From Betaproteobacteria bacterium (GTDB lineage Bacteria; Pseudomonadota; Gammaproteobacteria; Burkholderiales; Burkholderiaceae): 8,759 nt of DNA. The stretch lies in contig JAATGO010000002.1 in the NCBI GenBank assembly GCA_015654605.1, positions 1 through 8,759 on the forward strand, in the 5' to 3' direction. The notes beneath the pieces are model-generated. The model was not told the origin of the DNA. It saw only the letters and a list, made by a program, of their open reading frames with translations, and did no database searches. Position numbers and translations under genes: made by a program. Positions 1 to 7,128 of the stretch are shown piece by piece. How positions within the stretch are numbered: the stretch's first letter is position 1; every line of letters starts with the position of its first letter.

Positions 1-136
1 ACAGGTAGTTGTTGATATGTTCTTAGAGGAAGAATCCCAGCATCTGGCCATGCTAGGCGACTTTATTCAAAAGCCTATTTCGTTACAAGTACAAACCGAT
101 TATCCGCAAGAGCAATATGACATTATATTAATGTAA
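1..136 (+). CDS. rng: Ribonuclease G, C-terminal end (partial)
   Basis: The reading frame starting at base 2 gives 44 residues and then TAA at 134-136. The tail contains MFLEEESQHLAMLGDFI, then KPISLQV, and ends QEQYDIILM. I recognise this as the conserved C-terminus of RNase G (CafA/Rng), the endoribonuclease that matures 16S rRNA 5' ends and turns over some mRNAs. The S1 and catalytic domains lie off the left edge. The gene is on the opposite strand to the transport and catabolic genes and converges on tctA, with only 35 bases between the two stop codons. It is a housekeeping gene and probably marks the core-genome border of the locus. The identification rests on memory of the family's C-terminal pattern. 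RNase E can be told apart because its long C-terminal scaffold region would not end this way. Confidence 0.8.
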   Translation, partial: QVVVDMFLEEESQHLAMLGDFIQKPISLQVQTDYPQEQYDIILM

Positions 137-142
137 GTAAAC

Positions 143-169
143 CGCATCTCATAATAGGCATGAGATGCG
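143..169. terminator. Bidirectional hairpin between convergent rng and tctA
   Basis: CGCATCTCAT (143-152) and ATGAGATGCG (160-169) form a perfect 10-bp stem with a 7-nt loop. It begins 7 bases after the rng stop and ends 3 bases before the last base of tctA. The flanking U-runs are weak on both strands (TTCTAAG on one side, GGTTTAC on the other), so termination could be imperfect or the hairpin may mainly stabilise the 3' ends. Placement between two convergent stop codons is the best argument for a shared terminator. Confidence 0.7.
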
Positions 170-171
170 TT

Positions 172-1698
172 CTAAGTAGTACCTGGTAAATTTGTGATTC
201 CTCGCTTACGTTGATAGCCACGCATAGCAAAAAATAACTGCCCAAGAATGAGTACAACGCTTATCGAAATAAATGTTGCACTGATCGGATGATCAAGAAA
301 TATAATTAAATCACCACGCGACAGCAGCAGGGCACGGCGGAAATTTTCTTCAATCATTGGACCAAGTACATAGCCCAACAAAATCGGCGAGACTGGAAAA
401 TCGAGTGCGACAAAAACTGCCCCGATCAAACCAAATACTAAAACTTCCCCTATTTCAAACAAGCTATTGTTAGTACTATAAACACCGACAGCAATGAAAA
501 ATAATGCGGCGGGATATAAATAACGATATGGCACTCGCAGTAACTTAACCCAAATACCAATTAACGGAACATTCAATAACACTAGCAACACATTACCAAT
601 CCAAAAACTGGCAATTAATCCCCAAAATAAATCTGTATGTTCGGTGATCAACTGAGGGCCAGGTTGGATACCTTGAATCAGTAATGCTCCTAGAATCAAT
701 GCCATGACGGCATCGCCAGGAATACCCAAACTCATAGTTGGAATAAAATCGACTTGGGTTTTTGAATGTGAAGCTGCTTCGGGGGATGCTACTCCTTCAA
801 TAGCACCATGCCCAAACCGTTCTGGTGTTTTTGAGATTTTTCGCTCAAATGCATACGCTATGAATGTAGTAATGGTTGGCCCCGTACCTGGCATTGCGCC
901 AAACAAAGTACCAATCAATGTACCACGTACCATGGGGAAAAACGACTGCTTCAACTCCGCTTTGCTAGGTCGCATATCGCGCAATCGTACATTCACCCCA
1001 CTACCGATTTCATCCATACGATTAACACTTCTCAGAAACTCTGTCACGCCAAACAGACCAAGTGCCAACGCAACCAATTCAACCTTATCGGACAGCTCTA
1101 TCAATCCAAATGTAAACCGCTGCGTACCAGAATTCACATCTGTCCCGACCAAACCAACCATTAAACCAAAAATTGTCATTGCTACGCCTTTTAGCGGAGA
1201 TCCTTTCGACATTGTTCCTCCGCATATTAACCCCAATAGCATGATCGAAAAAACTTCAGCAGGACCGAATTTGAAGGCGACACTCACTAGCAACGGCGAG
1301 GCGAAAATCATGACAATAACGCCAAAAGATGCCGCAAAGAACGATGCAATCATTGTAATGCCAAGAGCAGTCCCTCCCTTACCTTGCCTGGTGAGTGGAT
1401 AACCGTCGAGACAGGTAACCGCATGGGGTGGATGCGTAGGTAAATTAAGTAGGATCGCACCAATCGCACCGCCATATTGGGAACCATAAAATATTCCTGC
1501 CAGCATTAATATGGCAGAGATGGGATGCAACGAATAAGTCAGTGGCAGCAGCATTGAAATGGCTGATAATGCTCCCATCCCTGGCAGTACGCCGATAAGA
1601 TTCCCAATTAACACACCAACAAAAGACCACATGAGATTATGCGGCTGAAGCGCCACACCAAATCCTGACCACAGATCCATCAACGCTTGCATAATCAT
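172..1698 (-). CDS. tctA: Tripartite tricarboxylate transporter, large permease TctA
   Basis: This 508-residue polytopic membrane protein is the usual length for TctA (about 500). It forms the large inner-membrane channel of a TTT-family secondary transporter that takes up carboxylates using an ion gradient. Family motifs are visible: GVLPGMG (36-42), VTCLDGYPL (94-102), GAMPGTGPT (267-275), EGVASPEAA (301-309) and PTMSLGIPGD (320-329). The two G-x-x-PGxG motifs mark the two inverted halves of the fold. Residues 85-92 read NLPTHPPH where many TctA proteins have an IPG(T/E)-type stretch. I believe this is a recognised TctA subgroup, and it may bear on ligand choice. The start is ATG 1698, with GGGGG 7 nt upstream. 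Only 3 bases separate it from the tctB stop, so the two genes are very likely translationally coupled. No tctC gene is present in the window, so the substrate cannot be inferred. Confidence 0.93.
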   Translation of the reverse strand: MIMQALMDLWSGFGVALQPHNLMWSFVGVLIGNLIGVLPGMGALSAISMLLPLTYSLHPISAILMLAGIFYGSQYGGAIGAILLNLPTHPPHAVTCLDGYPLTRQGKGGTALGITMIASFFAASFGVIVMIFASPLLVSVAFKFGPAEVFSIMLLGLICGGTMSKGSPLKGVAMTIFGLMVGLVGTDVNSGTQRFTFGLIELSDKVELVALALGLFGVTEFLRSVNRMDEIGSGVNVRLRDMRPSKAELKQSFFPMVRGTLIGTLFGAMPGTGPTITTFIAYAFERKISKTPERFGHGAIEGVASPEAASHSKTQVDFIPTMSLGIPGDAVMALILGALLIQGIQPGPQLITEHTDLFWGLIASFWIGNVLLVLLNVPLIGIWVKLLRVPYRYLYPAALFFIAVGVYSTNNSLFEIGEVLVFGLIGAVFVALDFPVSPILLGYVLGPMIEENFRRALLLSRGDLIIFLDHPISATFISISVVLILGQLFFAMRGYQRKRGITNLPGTT

Positions 1699-1701
1699 GA
1701 G

Positions 1702-2166
1702 TTACCCCCACTGAAACAAAGGAAACTGGATTTTTAAAGCACACCAGAAGATGACGATACAGATTCCGACCATCGATAACGCGAGTATCAATGCGCGCGT
1801 CACGGTATTTTTTCGATCTCCCATTGCAGATATGAAAACAACCGCAAACGTCGCTGGAACCAATCCACCATATTTTCCCAAGATCACAAAGGCAACAATA
1901 CTAACAGCAATGCAAATCCAGCCACGCCATTCAGAAGGAAAATCTTTTTCTGCCACAGGTGAAATTCCTCTTTTTGCGAATAATATGACTAAAATCCCTA
2001 CCAAAAATAAAAGACTTCCAAGTACAACAGGGAAAAAACCAGGGCCCATTCTGTGTAAGCTACCAACATTGTAAACACGCCCCTGCAATATAGCAGCGAC
2101 ACCGATAACAGCCATCAGGCCGCCTCCATAATAATCTTTCGTATGCTTATTCAGAAATTTACCCAT
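1702..2166 (-). CDS. tctB: Tripartite tricarboxylate transporter, small permease TctB
   Basis: This 154-residue protein is the small membrane subunit that pairs with TctA. Hydrophobic segments lie near residues 12-29, 45-64, 83-98, 101-116 and 123-142. The sequence YNVGSLHRMGPGFFP (32-46), between the first two segments, is the characteristic TctB signature (Y-x-hydrophobic-G-S-x-x-RMGPGFFP). The start is ATG 2166 with only a weak purine-rich stretch (AGAAAG) upstream. The next downstream methionine would remove the first membrane segment. The gene lies directly before tctA with a 3-bp gap. It follows the porin by 141 bp, with no clear intrinsic terminator between, so porin-tctB-tctA could be one transcript. 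Confidence 0.92.
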   Translation of the reverse strand: MGKFLNKHTKDYYGGGLMAVIGVAAILQGRVYNVGSLHRMGPGFFPVVLGSLLFLVGILVILFAKRGISPVAEKDFPSEWRGWICIAVSIVAFVILGKYGGLVPATFAVVFISAMGDRKNTVTRALILALSMVGICIVIFWCALKIQFPLFQWG

Positions 2167-2307
2167 TTTTCACTTTCTGTCTACTCATTAACTATCAAAA
2201 CATTGCTGACTTAACAGTTCCTGCGATATATCCTTGCCGCTGCATTGCTAAGATAGAGAACACAAGAAAACTTCACGTATCGAGTGGGATGCAGCGTAGG
2301 ACATCCT

Positions 2308-3378
2308 CTAAAACGAATGGACAATACCGATATTTGATCCTTTGTTGCCAGTTCCAGATTCAATTGCCGTTGCTACTGTGTAAGCAGCGCCATTGGTATT
2401 ATTAATGGCGGAATAAGAGGCATACAATTTGGTATGTTTAGACAATGCATAAAAATAACCTATCGCCCATTTTGTCGCATCACGATTCGCTACATCCTTA
2501 TCGTCTTTCCGAATAATCGAAGCAAGGAATGTGTGCTGCCCGTATGGTATCGATATCCCAAGGAGCATATCTCGACTATTAGTTGAAGCAGCAGGTGCCA
2601 CATTACTATAAGCAGTAGGTACCAGGAATGGAGAACTACCAAATCCTTTATTCACCGCATATGCACCGTACAACTTAAATATTTTAAAATTATATGTTGC
2701 AGCAATCATCGTATTCTTGGCATCACTAGACCCTGCTGGTGCAGTACTACTGGCTGGAATCACGACTCTTTTATTATGATGTGCCAACCTCAGCTCCAGC
2801 GATCCAAGTGAGTAACTTAATGCACCACCAAACGCGCTATTACTACGCGTATCGCCCGCAACCTCTCCGAATTGGTATGCGATCTCAACAGCAGCCCCAC
2901 AGAACGATGGTGAATTATATTTCACAGTGTTGTCCATGCGAGTCCCGGAGCTAGCCATCATGCCAGTCCCTTTCCCAGCCAGCCCGCTGATAAACGGATC
3001 AGCAAAAGACACCACGAGATAATAAGGCGTATATTGGATACCAGCATTGATCGCACCGAAATCTCCCTTTAACCCCATATAACCTTGCCGTCCAAATAAT
3101 AGGCCGCCCTGACCAAGAGTACCCGTATCCATCTGAAAGCCTGTCTCCAGCAGAAAATTGGCCGACAAACCTCCACCTAGATATTCTTTACCCATAAATC
3201 CTAGACGTGAACCTGCAGACATGCCACTGGCAATACCTGTGACCGTACCAGCTTTACCACCAGATTCATGTACAATACCTTCATCCAAAAGGCCGTATAT
3301 AGTCACATTGCTTTGTGCATGTGCAGTGCTAGCCAGAGCACCGAGAGCTCCCAGTGTACAGATTGATTTTCTCACCAT
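2308..3378 (-). CDS. Outer-membrane porin, Burkholderiales OmpC-like type
   Basis: This 356-residue general-diffusion or substrate-specific porin is typical in length for the Gram-negative porin family of Burkholderia and Bordetella. A signal peptide is clear: MVRK, then a small hydrophobic core, with cleavage expected after AHA (residue 21). The mature protein begins QSNVTIYGLLDEGI, the usual first beta strand. It ends IGIVHSF, with the terminal Phe needed for BAM recognition. Alternating beta strands run through the protein; FGRQGYMGLKGDFG (95-108) and DPF (127-129) match the family's strand and eyelet-loop region. Cys160 in SPSFCG is unusual for a mature porin. The start is ATG 3378 with GGAG 5 nt upstream. 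It lies between the acyl-CoA dehydrogenase and tctB on the same strand, roughly where a tctC gene would often sit, which suggests it carries the same substrate across the outer membrane. Substrate specificity is inferred only from position. Confidence 0.93.
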   Translation of the reverse strand: MVRKSICTLGALGALASTAHAQSNVTIYGLLDEGIVHESGGKAGTVTGIASGMSAGSRLGFMGKEYLGGGLSANFLLETGFQMDTGTLGQGGLLFGRQGYMGLKGDFGAINAGIQYTPYYLVVSFADPFISGLAGKGTGMMASSGTRMDNTVKYNSPSFCGAAVEIAYQFGEVAGDTRSNSAFGGALSYSLGSLELRLAHHNKRVVIPASSTAPAGSSDAKNTMIAATYNFKIFKLYGAYAVNKGFGSSPFLVPTAYSNVAPAASTNSRDMLLGISIPYGQHTFLASIIRKDDKDVANRDATKWAIGYFYALSKHTKLYASYSAINNTNGAAYTVATAIESGTGNKGSNIGIVHSF

Positions 3379-3601
3379 AGTGTCTCCGTAATATCCGGCT
3401 TAACCCCTTTAAACCTGGGTTTGGCCATCATTGTTATATTTCGTTGTTATATTTATCTATTACCACTTTTTCCTACGGTTTCTGCTGACGTGTGTGCAAG
3501 CATAGTGCGATATTTTTTCCATCTTTATCTAGTGCCAGTCTGTCTACTCCTTTCTACTAATGCATATCCCAATCACTTTGTCTCCTCAGCATGCTATTGG
3601 A
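3379..3601. other. Intergenic region upstream of the porin
   Basis: These 223 bases separate the dehydrogenase stop from the porin start. I see no convincing open reading frame and no GC-rich hairpin with a U-tract, so no intrinsic terminator is evident after the dehydrogenase. The porin promoter presumably lies here on the minus strand. The region is AT-rich, with repeated TATAAC hexamers around 3431-3454, but no good -35 box can be paired with them. Confidence 0.5.
3431..3454. repeat. Tandem 11-bp direct repeat in the porin upstream region
   Basis: TTGTTATATTT occurs at 3431-3441 and again at 3444-3454, identical copies with a 13-bp period. Read on the porin strand, each copy contains TATAAC, a -10-like hexamer. 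The pair sits 53-76 bases before the porin start. It could be alternative -10 boxes, a tandem regulator or IHF-like AT site, or simple replication slippage. Function is not established. Confidence 0.6.
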
Positions 3602-4765
3602 TTACTCCCTTTTTCTTGTCACCTTAGGGAGCAGCGAATTAGCGATAATTTGTCGCATTACTTCAGCCGTTCCACCACCAATACGACACATACGCGCATC
3701 AGCGTAAGCCCGTGCGATGGGGTATTCCCACATATACCCCCACCCACCAAAAAACTGCAGACACTCATCCATCACACGTCCCTGTAACTCGGTCGTAATC
3801 AGTTTAGCCGCGGCCGCATCTGTTGGATCTAGTTCCCCATTGAGATGAAGTGCTATGCAACGATCAACAAAAACTCTTTGACCAAGAATTTCTGCATGCA
3901 GTCCTGCAAGCTTGAAACGCGTATTTTGCATATCGCCAAGGGTTTGTCCGAACATCTTGCGTTCACTCACGTATTCGATCGTCCATTGCAGTGCAGCCTC
4001 GGAACTAGCCACACCTCGAATTGCCTGAACTAGACGCTCCTGAGATAGCTGCGTCATCAAATGTGCGAATCCACTACCTTCCTGCCCCAGGAGATTGCCT
4101 ACTGGCACACGAACATCCGAGAAAAAAAGTTCTGACGTATCCTGTGCCTTGCAGCCAATCTTCTCTAGCTTACGACCACGTGAAAATCCTGGCCGATCCG
4201 TTTCGACCAGAATCAAGCTAACCCCTTTAGCACGTGCAGCCGGATCTGTTTTGCAAGCAAGCACCAGCAAATCCGCACTATGCCCATTTGTGATGAAAAC
4301 TTTCTGACCATTGATAACGTAATCATCTCCATCCCGCAAAGCTTGTGTCCGCATCGCTTGCACGTCGCTGCCACCAGAAGGCTCGCTCATGCCCAGTGCG
4401 ACCACAACCTCCCCCGTCGCCATCTTAGGCAACCAACGCGTCTTTTGCTCCTCTGTGCCAAAATCCACGATATAGGGAGCCACAATGTCAGAATGTAGAT
4501 AAAAAGTGGGACCTGTCGCACCCACTCGCGCCATTTCCTCAATCAGAATTGTGCTATGCAGGAAGTCTCCACCTATACCACCATATTCTTCAGGAACGTT
4601 ACAGCAAAGCAAACCCAATTCACCAGCTTTCAACCATAATTCACGAGGCACCTGGCCATCTTTTTCCCATTGTGCGTGGTGTGGCACAACATGCTCGGCG
4701 ATAAAGCGTCGCACGGTGTCACGAAAGGCTTCATGTTCAGAACTGAAAATTGTACGAGAGATCAT
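3602..4765 (-). CDS. Acyl-CoA dehydrogenase, isovaleryl/long-chain-type active site
   Basis: This 387-residue FAD-dependent enzyme (family length about 380) should introduce an alpha,beta double bond into an acyl-CoA and pass electrons to ETF. The order is a helical N-terminal domain (1-120), a beta domain with signature GMSEPSGGSDVQA (125-137), and a C-terminal helical domain. In that last domain, signature two spans 337-356, beginning QFFGGWGY. The usual catalytic Glu of the YEGT motif is Gly here (IGGGTAE, 362-368). Glu243 in LSQERLV lies where isovaleryl-CoA and long-chain acyl-CoA dehydrogenases carry their base in helix G. The enzyme is therefore probably active, with that type of architecture. 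The start is ATG 4765, 9 bases after the upstream CoA-transferase stop. Its Shine-Dalgarno is weak, so translational coupling is likely. It is the last gene of the cyclase, CoA-transferase, dehydrogenase unit. The acyl substrate is unknown. Confidence 0.93.
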   Translation of the reverse strand: MISRTIFSSEHEAFRDTVRRFIAEHVVPHHAQWEKDGQVPRELWLKAGELGLLCCNVPEEYGGIGGDFLHSTILIEEMARVGATGPTFYLHSDIVAPYIVDFGTEEQKTRWLPKMATGEVVVALGMSEPSGGSDVQAMRTQALRDGDDYVINGQKVFITNGHSADLLVLACKTDPAARAKGVSLILVETDRPGFSRGRKLEKIGCKAQDTSELFFSDVRVPVGNLLGQEGSGFAHLMTQLSQERLVQAIRGVASSEAALQWTIEYVSERKMFGQTLGDMQNTRFKLAGLHAEILGQRVFVDRCIALHLNGELDPTDAAAAKLITTELQGRVMDECLQFFGGWGYMWEYPIARAYADARMCRIGGGTAEVMRQIIANSLLPKVTRKRE

Positions 4766-4774
4766 TTCACATAC

Positions 4775-5998
4775 TCAAGAAAGAGGTTTTGCGGCACAAG
4801 CGCCACCGGAAGCTGCTAATTGCTGCAAACTGATATCGTCATACCCATATTCCCGAAGAATTTCTGCAGTGTGTTCCCCGAGTCTAGGTGGCAGACGTGT
4901 GATTCGTGTCGTAGAGGCACTCATGCCAAGCGGATTACGCGCCATTCGCAAAGTGCCTTCCGGCGGATGCTCTGCTATTTGCCAGAAATCTACACTGTTC
5001 AAATGCGGATCGTTTGGCAAAGCTTCGATATCATTGACAATCGAAAATGGTATGTCTTCCGGTGTCAATAAACGCAACCACTCAGCATTGCTTTTGAATG
5101 CAATCTGACGTTCAATTTCACCCCATACTTCTAGGAAATTTTTTTGACGTGCCGCGAAAGTGCTAAAACGCTCATCCTGCATGATTTCAGGCGCACCTGC
5201 CAATTCAAAAAAACGTTTCCAGTGTGTGTCAGAATAGGGAAGTATCGACAAGTAGCCATCTGAAGTACGGTATGGTCGTCGAGCGGCAGTCACAACTGGC
5301 TCATAACCCATCTTACCGATCGGAGGCTCAAAAGCATGCCCCCACTGATGTTCCAACATGTTAAATGCTGTCATGGTTTCAAACATCGCGACATCGACTT
5401 GTTGCCCTTCGCCGGTACGAAACCGATGGAATAGTGCGGCCATAATTGCGTAAGCAGCATGCACGCCACTAATCTTATCTGCGACAATGGTGGGAATATA
5501 GCGTGGCTGGCCACCAACAACTTTTTGCAGCATCGCAAGACCAGAGGCAGCTTGAATGATATCGTCGTATGCTGGCCTACCAGCGTACAAACCGTCATTG
5601 CCATAGCCTGTCACGTGGCAATAAATCAGCCCAGAATTCTTAGTGGACAGCGTTTCATAATCGATCCCCAAACGCTTAGCAGCAGGCAACCGCATCGAAT
5701 GGATCAGTACATCCGTCTTGGCTAATAGACGATGCAATATTTCACGTCCCTCTGGACGTTTCAAATCCACCACAATACTACGTTTGTTCCGGTTATTCGT
5801 GAGAAAAAAAGATCCCATTTTGGGAGAACGTCTCGGACCAATTGAGCGTGTCAAATCGCCTTCTGGTGGCTCCAACTTTATGACATCTGCACCCATATCC
5901 CCCAAATGCTGGCCTGCCAGTGGGCCAAAAACCATCGAGGCTATTTCAAGCACACGAACGCCATCCAACGCACCTTTTTTGTTCTTCTCAGACTTCAT
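4775..5998 (-). CDS. CaiB/BaiF family (class III) CoA transferase
   Basis: This 407-residue protein is a typical length for class III CoA transferases, which move CoA between carboxylic acids through an aspartyl-CoA intermediate. Visible family features are GVRVLEIASMVFGPLAGQ (13-30), LGDMGADVIKLEPPEGD (32-48), NRNKRSIVVDLK (69-80), and RPAYDDIIQAASGL (141-154) with the catalytic Asp at 145. Then come the GEGQQVDVAMFE segment (196-207) and a C-terminal NPLGMSAS stretch (355-362). The start is ATG 5998, with AGAAGG about 11 nt upstream, slightly far. The gene lies 24 bp after the hydrolase and 9 bp before the acyl-CoA dehydrogenase. The likely job is to activate the acid released by the hydrolase as a CoA thioester for dehydrogenation. 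Donor and acceptor cannot be read from the sequence. A racemase-type activity is less likely, because the AYDD motif differs from the GHD motif of alpha-methylacyl-CoA racemases. Confidence 0.93.
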   Translation of the reverse strand: MKSEKNKKGALDGVRVLEIASMVFGPLAGQHLGDMGADVIKLEPPEGDLTRSIGPRRSPKMGSFFLTNNRNKRSIVVDLKRPEGREILHRLLAKTDVLIHSMRLPAAKRLGIDYETLSTKNSGLIYCHVTGYGNDGLYAGRPAYDDIIQAASGLAMLQKVVGGQPRYIPTIVADKISGVHAAYAIMAALFHRFRTGEGQQVDVAMFETMTAFNMLEHQWGHAFEPPIGKMGYEPVVTAARRPYRTSDGYLSILPYSDTHWKRFFELAGAPEIMQDERFSTFAARQKNFLEVWGEIERQIAFKSNAEWLRLLTPEDIPFSIVNDIEALPNDPHLNSVDFWQIAEHPPEGTLRMARNPLGMSASTTRITRLPPRLGEHTAEILREYGYDDISLQQLAASGGACAAKPLS

Positions 5999-6022
5999 GT
6001 AATGGTTTGCCTTCTTTTGAAA

Positions 6023-6898
6023 TTACAATACAACTACTGGAGACAATGGACTACCAGTAGCACCAACGATCGGTAACGGACTCGCCATAAAAAGAAATTC
6101 ATGTCTACCACTTTCAACCAGCGGGTCCAACATCAATCCCTCCAGAAGAGGTACTCCATAATCTCGAATTAAAAGCTGATGTACGGGAAATACCTTGCCA
6201 TCAGCGAAAGGAATGACTTCGATAGCAAAATTATCCGCTCCAACGATTGCTATTTCCGTTTCAGCAAGCCAAAGTGCTGCATCAGCATCAATACCAGCTT
6301 CTGTATTAAAGGACACATTTTCAACATTTTTTTGCGATTCCTGCCAACCAGTTCTCAGCAATATGGCATCGCCTTTTCCCACCTGAACGTCGACCATTTT
6401 TGCTGCCTGCTGAAGGTCATCTCTACTTACCACTTCGCCATTATCAAGAACCCTTCCCTTCAGTTTGACGATATCTAGCAACACACCACGTGTCACAATC
6501 GGAGGCATCTTTTCTACACCAAGCTTCGCAGCACCGATTGTGCTTCGTACGGTGTTACTGGAATATCCGTTGTACAATTTGTCGTCATACCATGCATGGC
6601 ACAATGCATCGACATGCGTACCAATGTGCAGTGGCATAACAACCGTGTCTTCGGCAAACTGGAATCCCCCAGGTCGCGCGCCGCCAGCCGCATAATCGCC
6701 TCCATCGCGCCCCATGAAATGTTGGAGGCCACATCGATGTGCTGGCACAGGCGTTTTAGATGAAAGTAATTGCGCCAGACGCAACACCTTTCCTGTTTGA
6801 ACCAGTGTGTTTGCGTGACGAACCTGATCTGGACCAATAAAGTTTAGGGCGCCGTGCTCGTCATCACTTCCCCAGCGACCCCAACCATCCTGGCTCAA
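6023..6898 (-). CDS. Cyclase-family metal-dependent hydrolase, TTG start
   Basis: This 291-residue protein belongs to the cyclase family (PF04199 fold, as in KynB kynurenine formamidase and isatin hydrolase). Those enzymes use a divalent metal to hydrolyse amide, lactam or lactone bonds. The metal-site motif HIGTHVDALCH gives His91, His95, Asp97 and His101. The N-terminus has the WGSDDEHGALN block (9-19), and the C-terminus has the typical RHEFLFMASPLPIVGATGSP (265-284). Both ends are therefore complete. The start codon is TTG at 6898, with GGAG 6 nt upstream. The frame has a stop 21 bases upstream and no ATG before residue 62, which would delete the WGxDDE block. It heads the unit with the CoA transferase (24-bp gap) and dehydrogenase, suggesting it opens the substrate before CoA activation. 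A true kynurenine formamidase is unlikely without other kyn genes nearby. Confidence 0.9.
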   Translation of the reverse strand: MSQDGWGRWGSDDEHGALNFIGPDQVRHANTLVQTGKVLRLAQLLSSKTPVPAHRCGLQHFMGRDGGDYAAGGARPGGFQFAEDTVVMPLHIGTHVDALCHAWYDDKLYNGYSSNTVRSTIGAAKLGVEKMPPIVTRGVLLDIVKLKGRVLDNGEVVSRDDLQQAAKMVDVQVGKGDAILLRTGWQESQKNVENVSFNTEAGIDADAALWLAETEIAIVGADNFAIEVIPFADGKVFPVHQLLIRDYGVPLLEGLMLDPLVESGRHEFLFMASPLPIVGATGSPLSPVVVL

Positions 6899-7029
6899 CC
6901 GAGTCTCCGTTGAGAATTACCAGAAAAACCTAGCGCATCTCCGACAGGAAATATTTTTGTTTTACATGCAACCACCGTTTTTACCATATTCCACATATTG
7001 TCTCCAATCATGCATTTAGTCTTCGGATG

Positions 7030-7044
7030 GGATAGCAACTATCC
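7030..7044. repeat. Short perfect hairpin in the cyclase leader
   Basis: GGATAG (7030-7035), CAA, CTATCC (7039-7044) form a 6-bp stem with a 3-nt loop. An alternative pairing uses CGGAT (7024-7028) with ATCCG (7041-7045). No U-tract follows on either strand, so it does not look like an intrinsic terminator. It lies 132-146 bases before the cyclase start and could be an operator or a leader structure. Confidence 0.35.
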
Positions 7045-7073
7045 GCCCCTGATTTATTTGAAAATATAGTATC

Positions 7074-7087
7074 ATACTTTTTAGAAT
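7074..7087. promoter_or_regulatory. Degenerate copy of the ATACY-N4-AGTAT dyad
   Basis: ATACT-TTTT-AGAAT matches the motif at nine of ten arm positions; AGAAT replaces AGTAT. It begins 41 bases from the start of the perfect copy at 7115 and is preceded by another AGTAT half-site at 7068-7072. It overlaps a TATGAT -10-like hexamer on the cyclase strand. On its own it would be unremarkable; proximity to the perfect copy makes it a plausible second operator. Confidence 0.35.
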
Positions 7088-7114
7088 TTAAAAATTATTT
7101 ATGGTAAATAAAAT

Positions 7115-7128
7115 ATACTGAATAGTAT
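7115..7128. promoter_or_regulatory. Candidate operator, copy 1 (upstream of cyclase unit)
   Basis: ATACT-GAAT-AGTAT is a perfect dyad, and it sits within a longer 9-bp inverted repeat (AAATATACT 7111-7119, AGTATATTT 7124-7132). The same 5-4-5 pattern recurs upstream of the crotonase and of the second CoA transferase. It lies 217 bases before the cyclase start and 61 bases past the crotonase stop. Because TTTTATTT follows it on the minus strand, an alternative reading is a weak, AT-rich terminator for the crotonase. Confidence 0.5.

Noticed and set aside
704..1402. 232-residue open frame on the + strand inside tctA
   Set aside because: It lies wholly antisense to a clear TctA, its translation is Pro/Asn/Ser/Thr-rich without domain features, and no ribosome site or motif supports it.
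2238..2296. CGCTGCAT (2238-2245) and ATGCAGCG (2289-2296) inverted repeat after the porin
   Set aside because: The loop would be 43 bases and no U-tract follows, so it is not a credible terminator; an 8-bp match at this spacing may be chance.
3605..3631. CTCCCT/AGGGAG inverted repeat at the end of the dehydrogenase gene
   Set aside because: It lies inside coding sequence, has a 15-base loop and is not followed by a U-run, so it does not qualify as a terminator.
4506..5108. 200-residue + strand frame across the dehydrogenase/CoA-transferase junction
   Set aside because: It is antisense to two well-supported genes and has no recognisable motif; it is a shadow of the coding strand.
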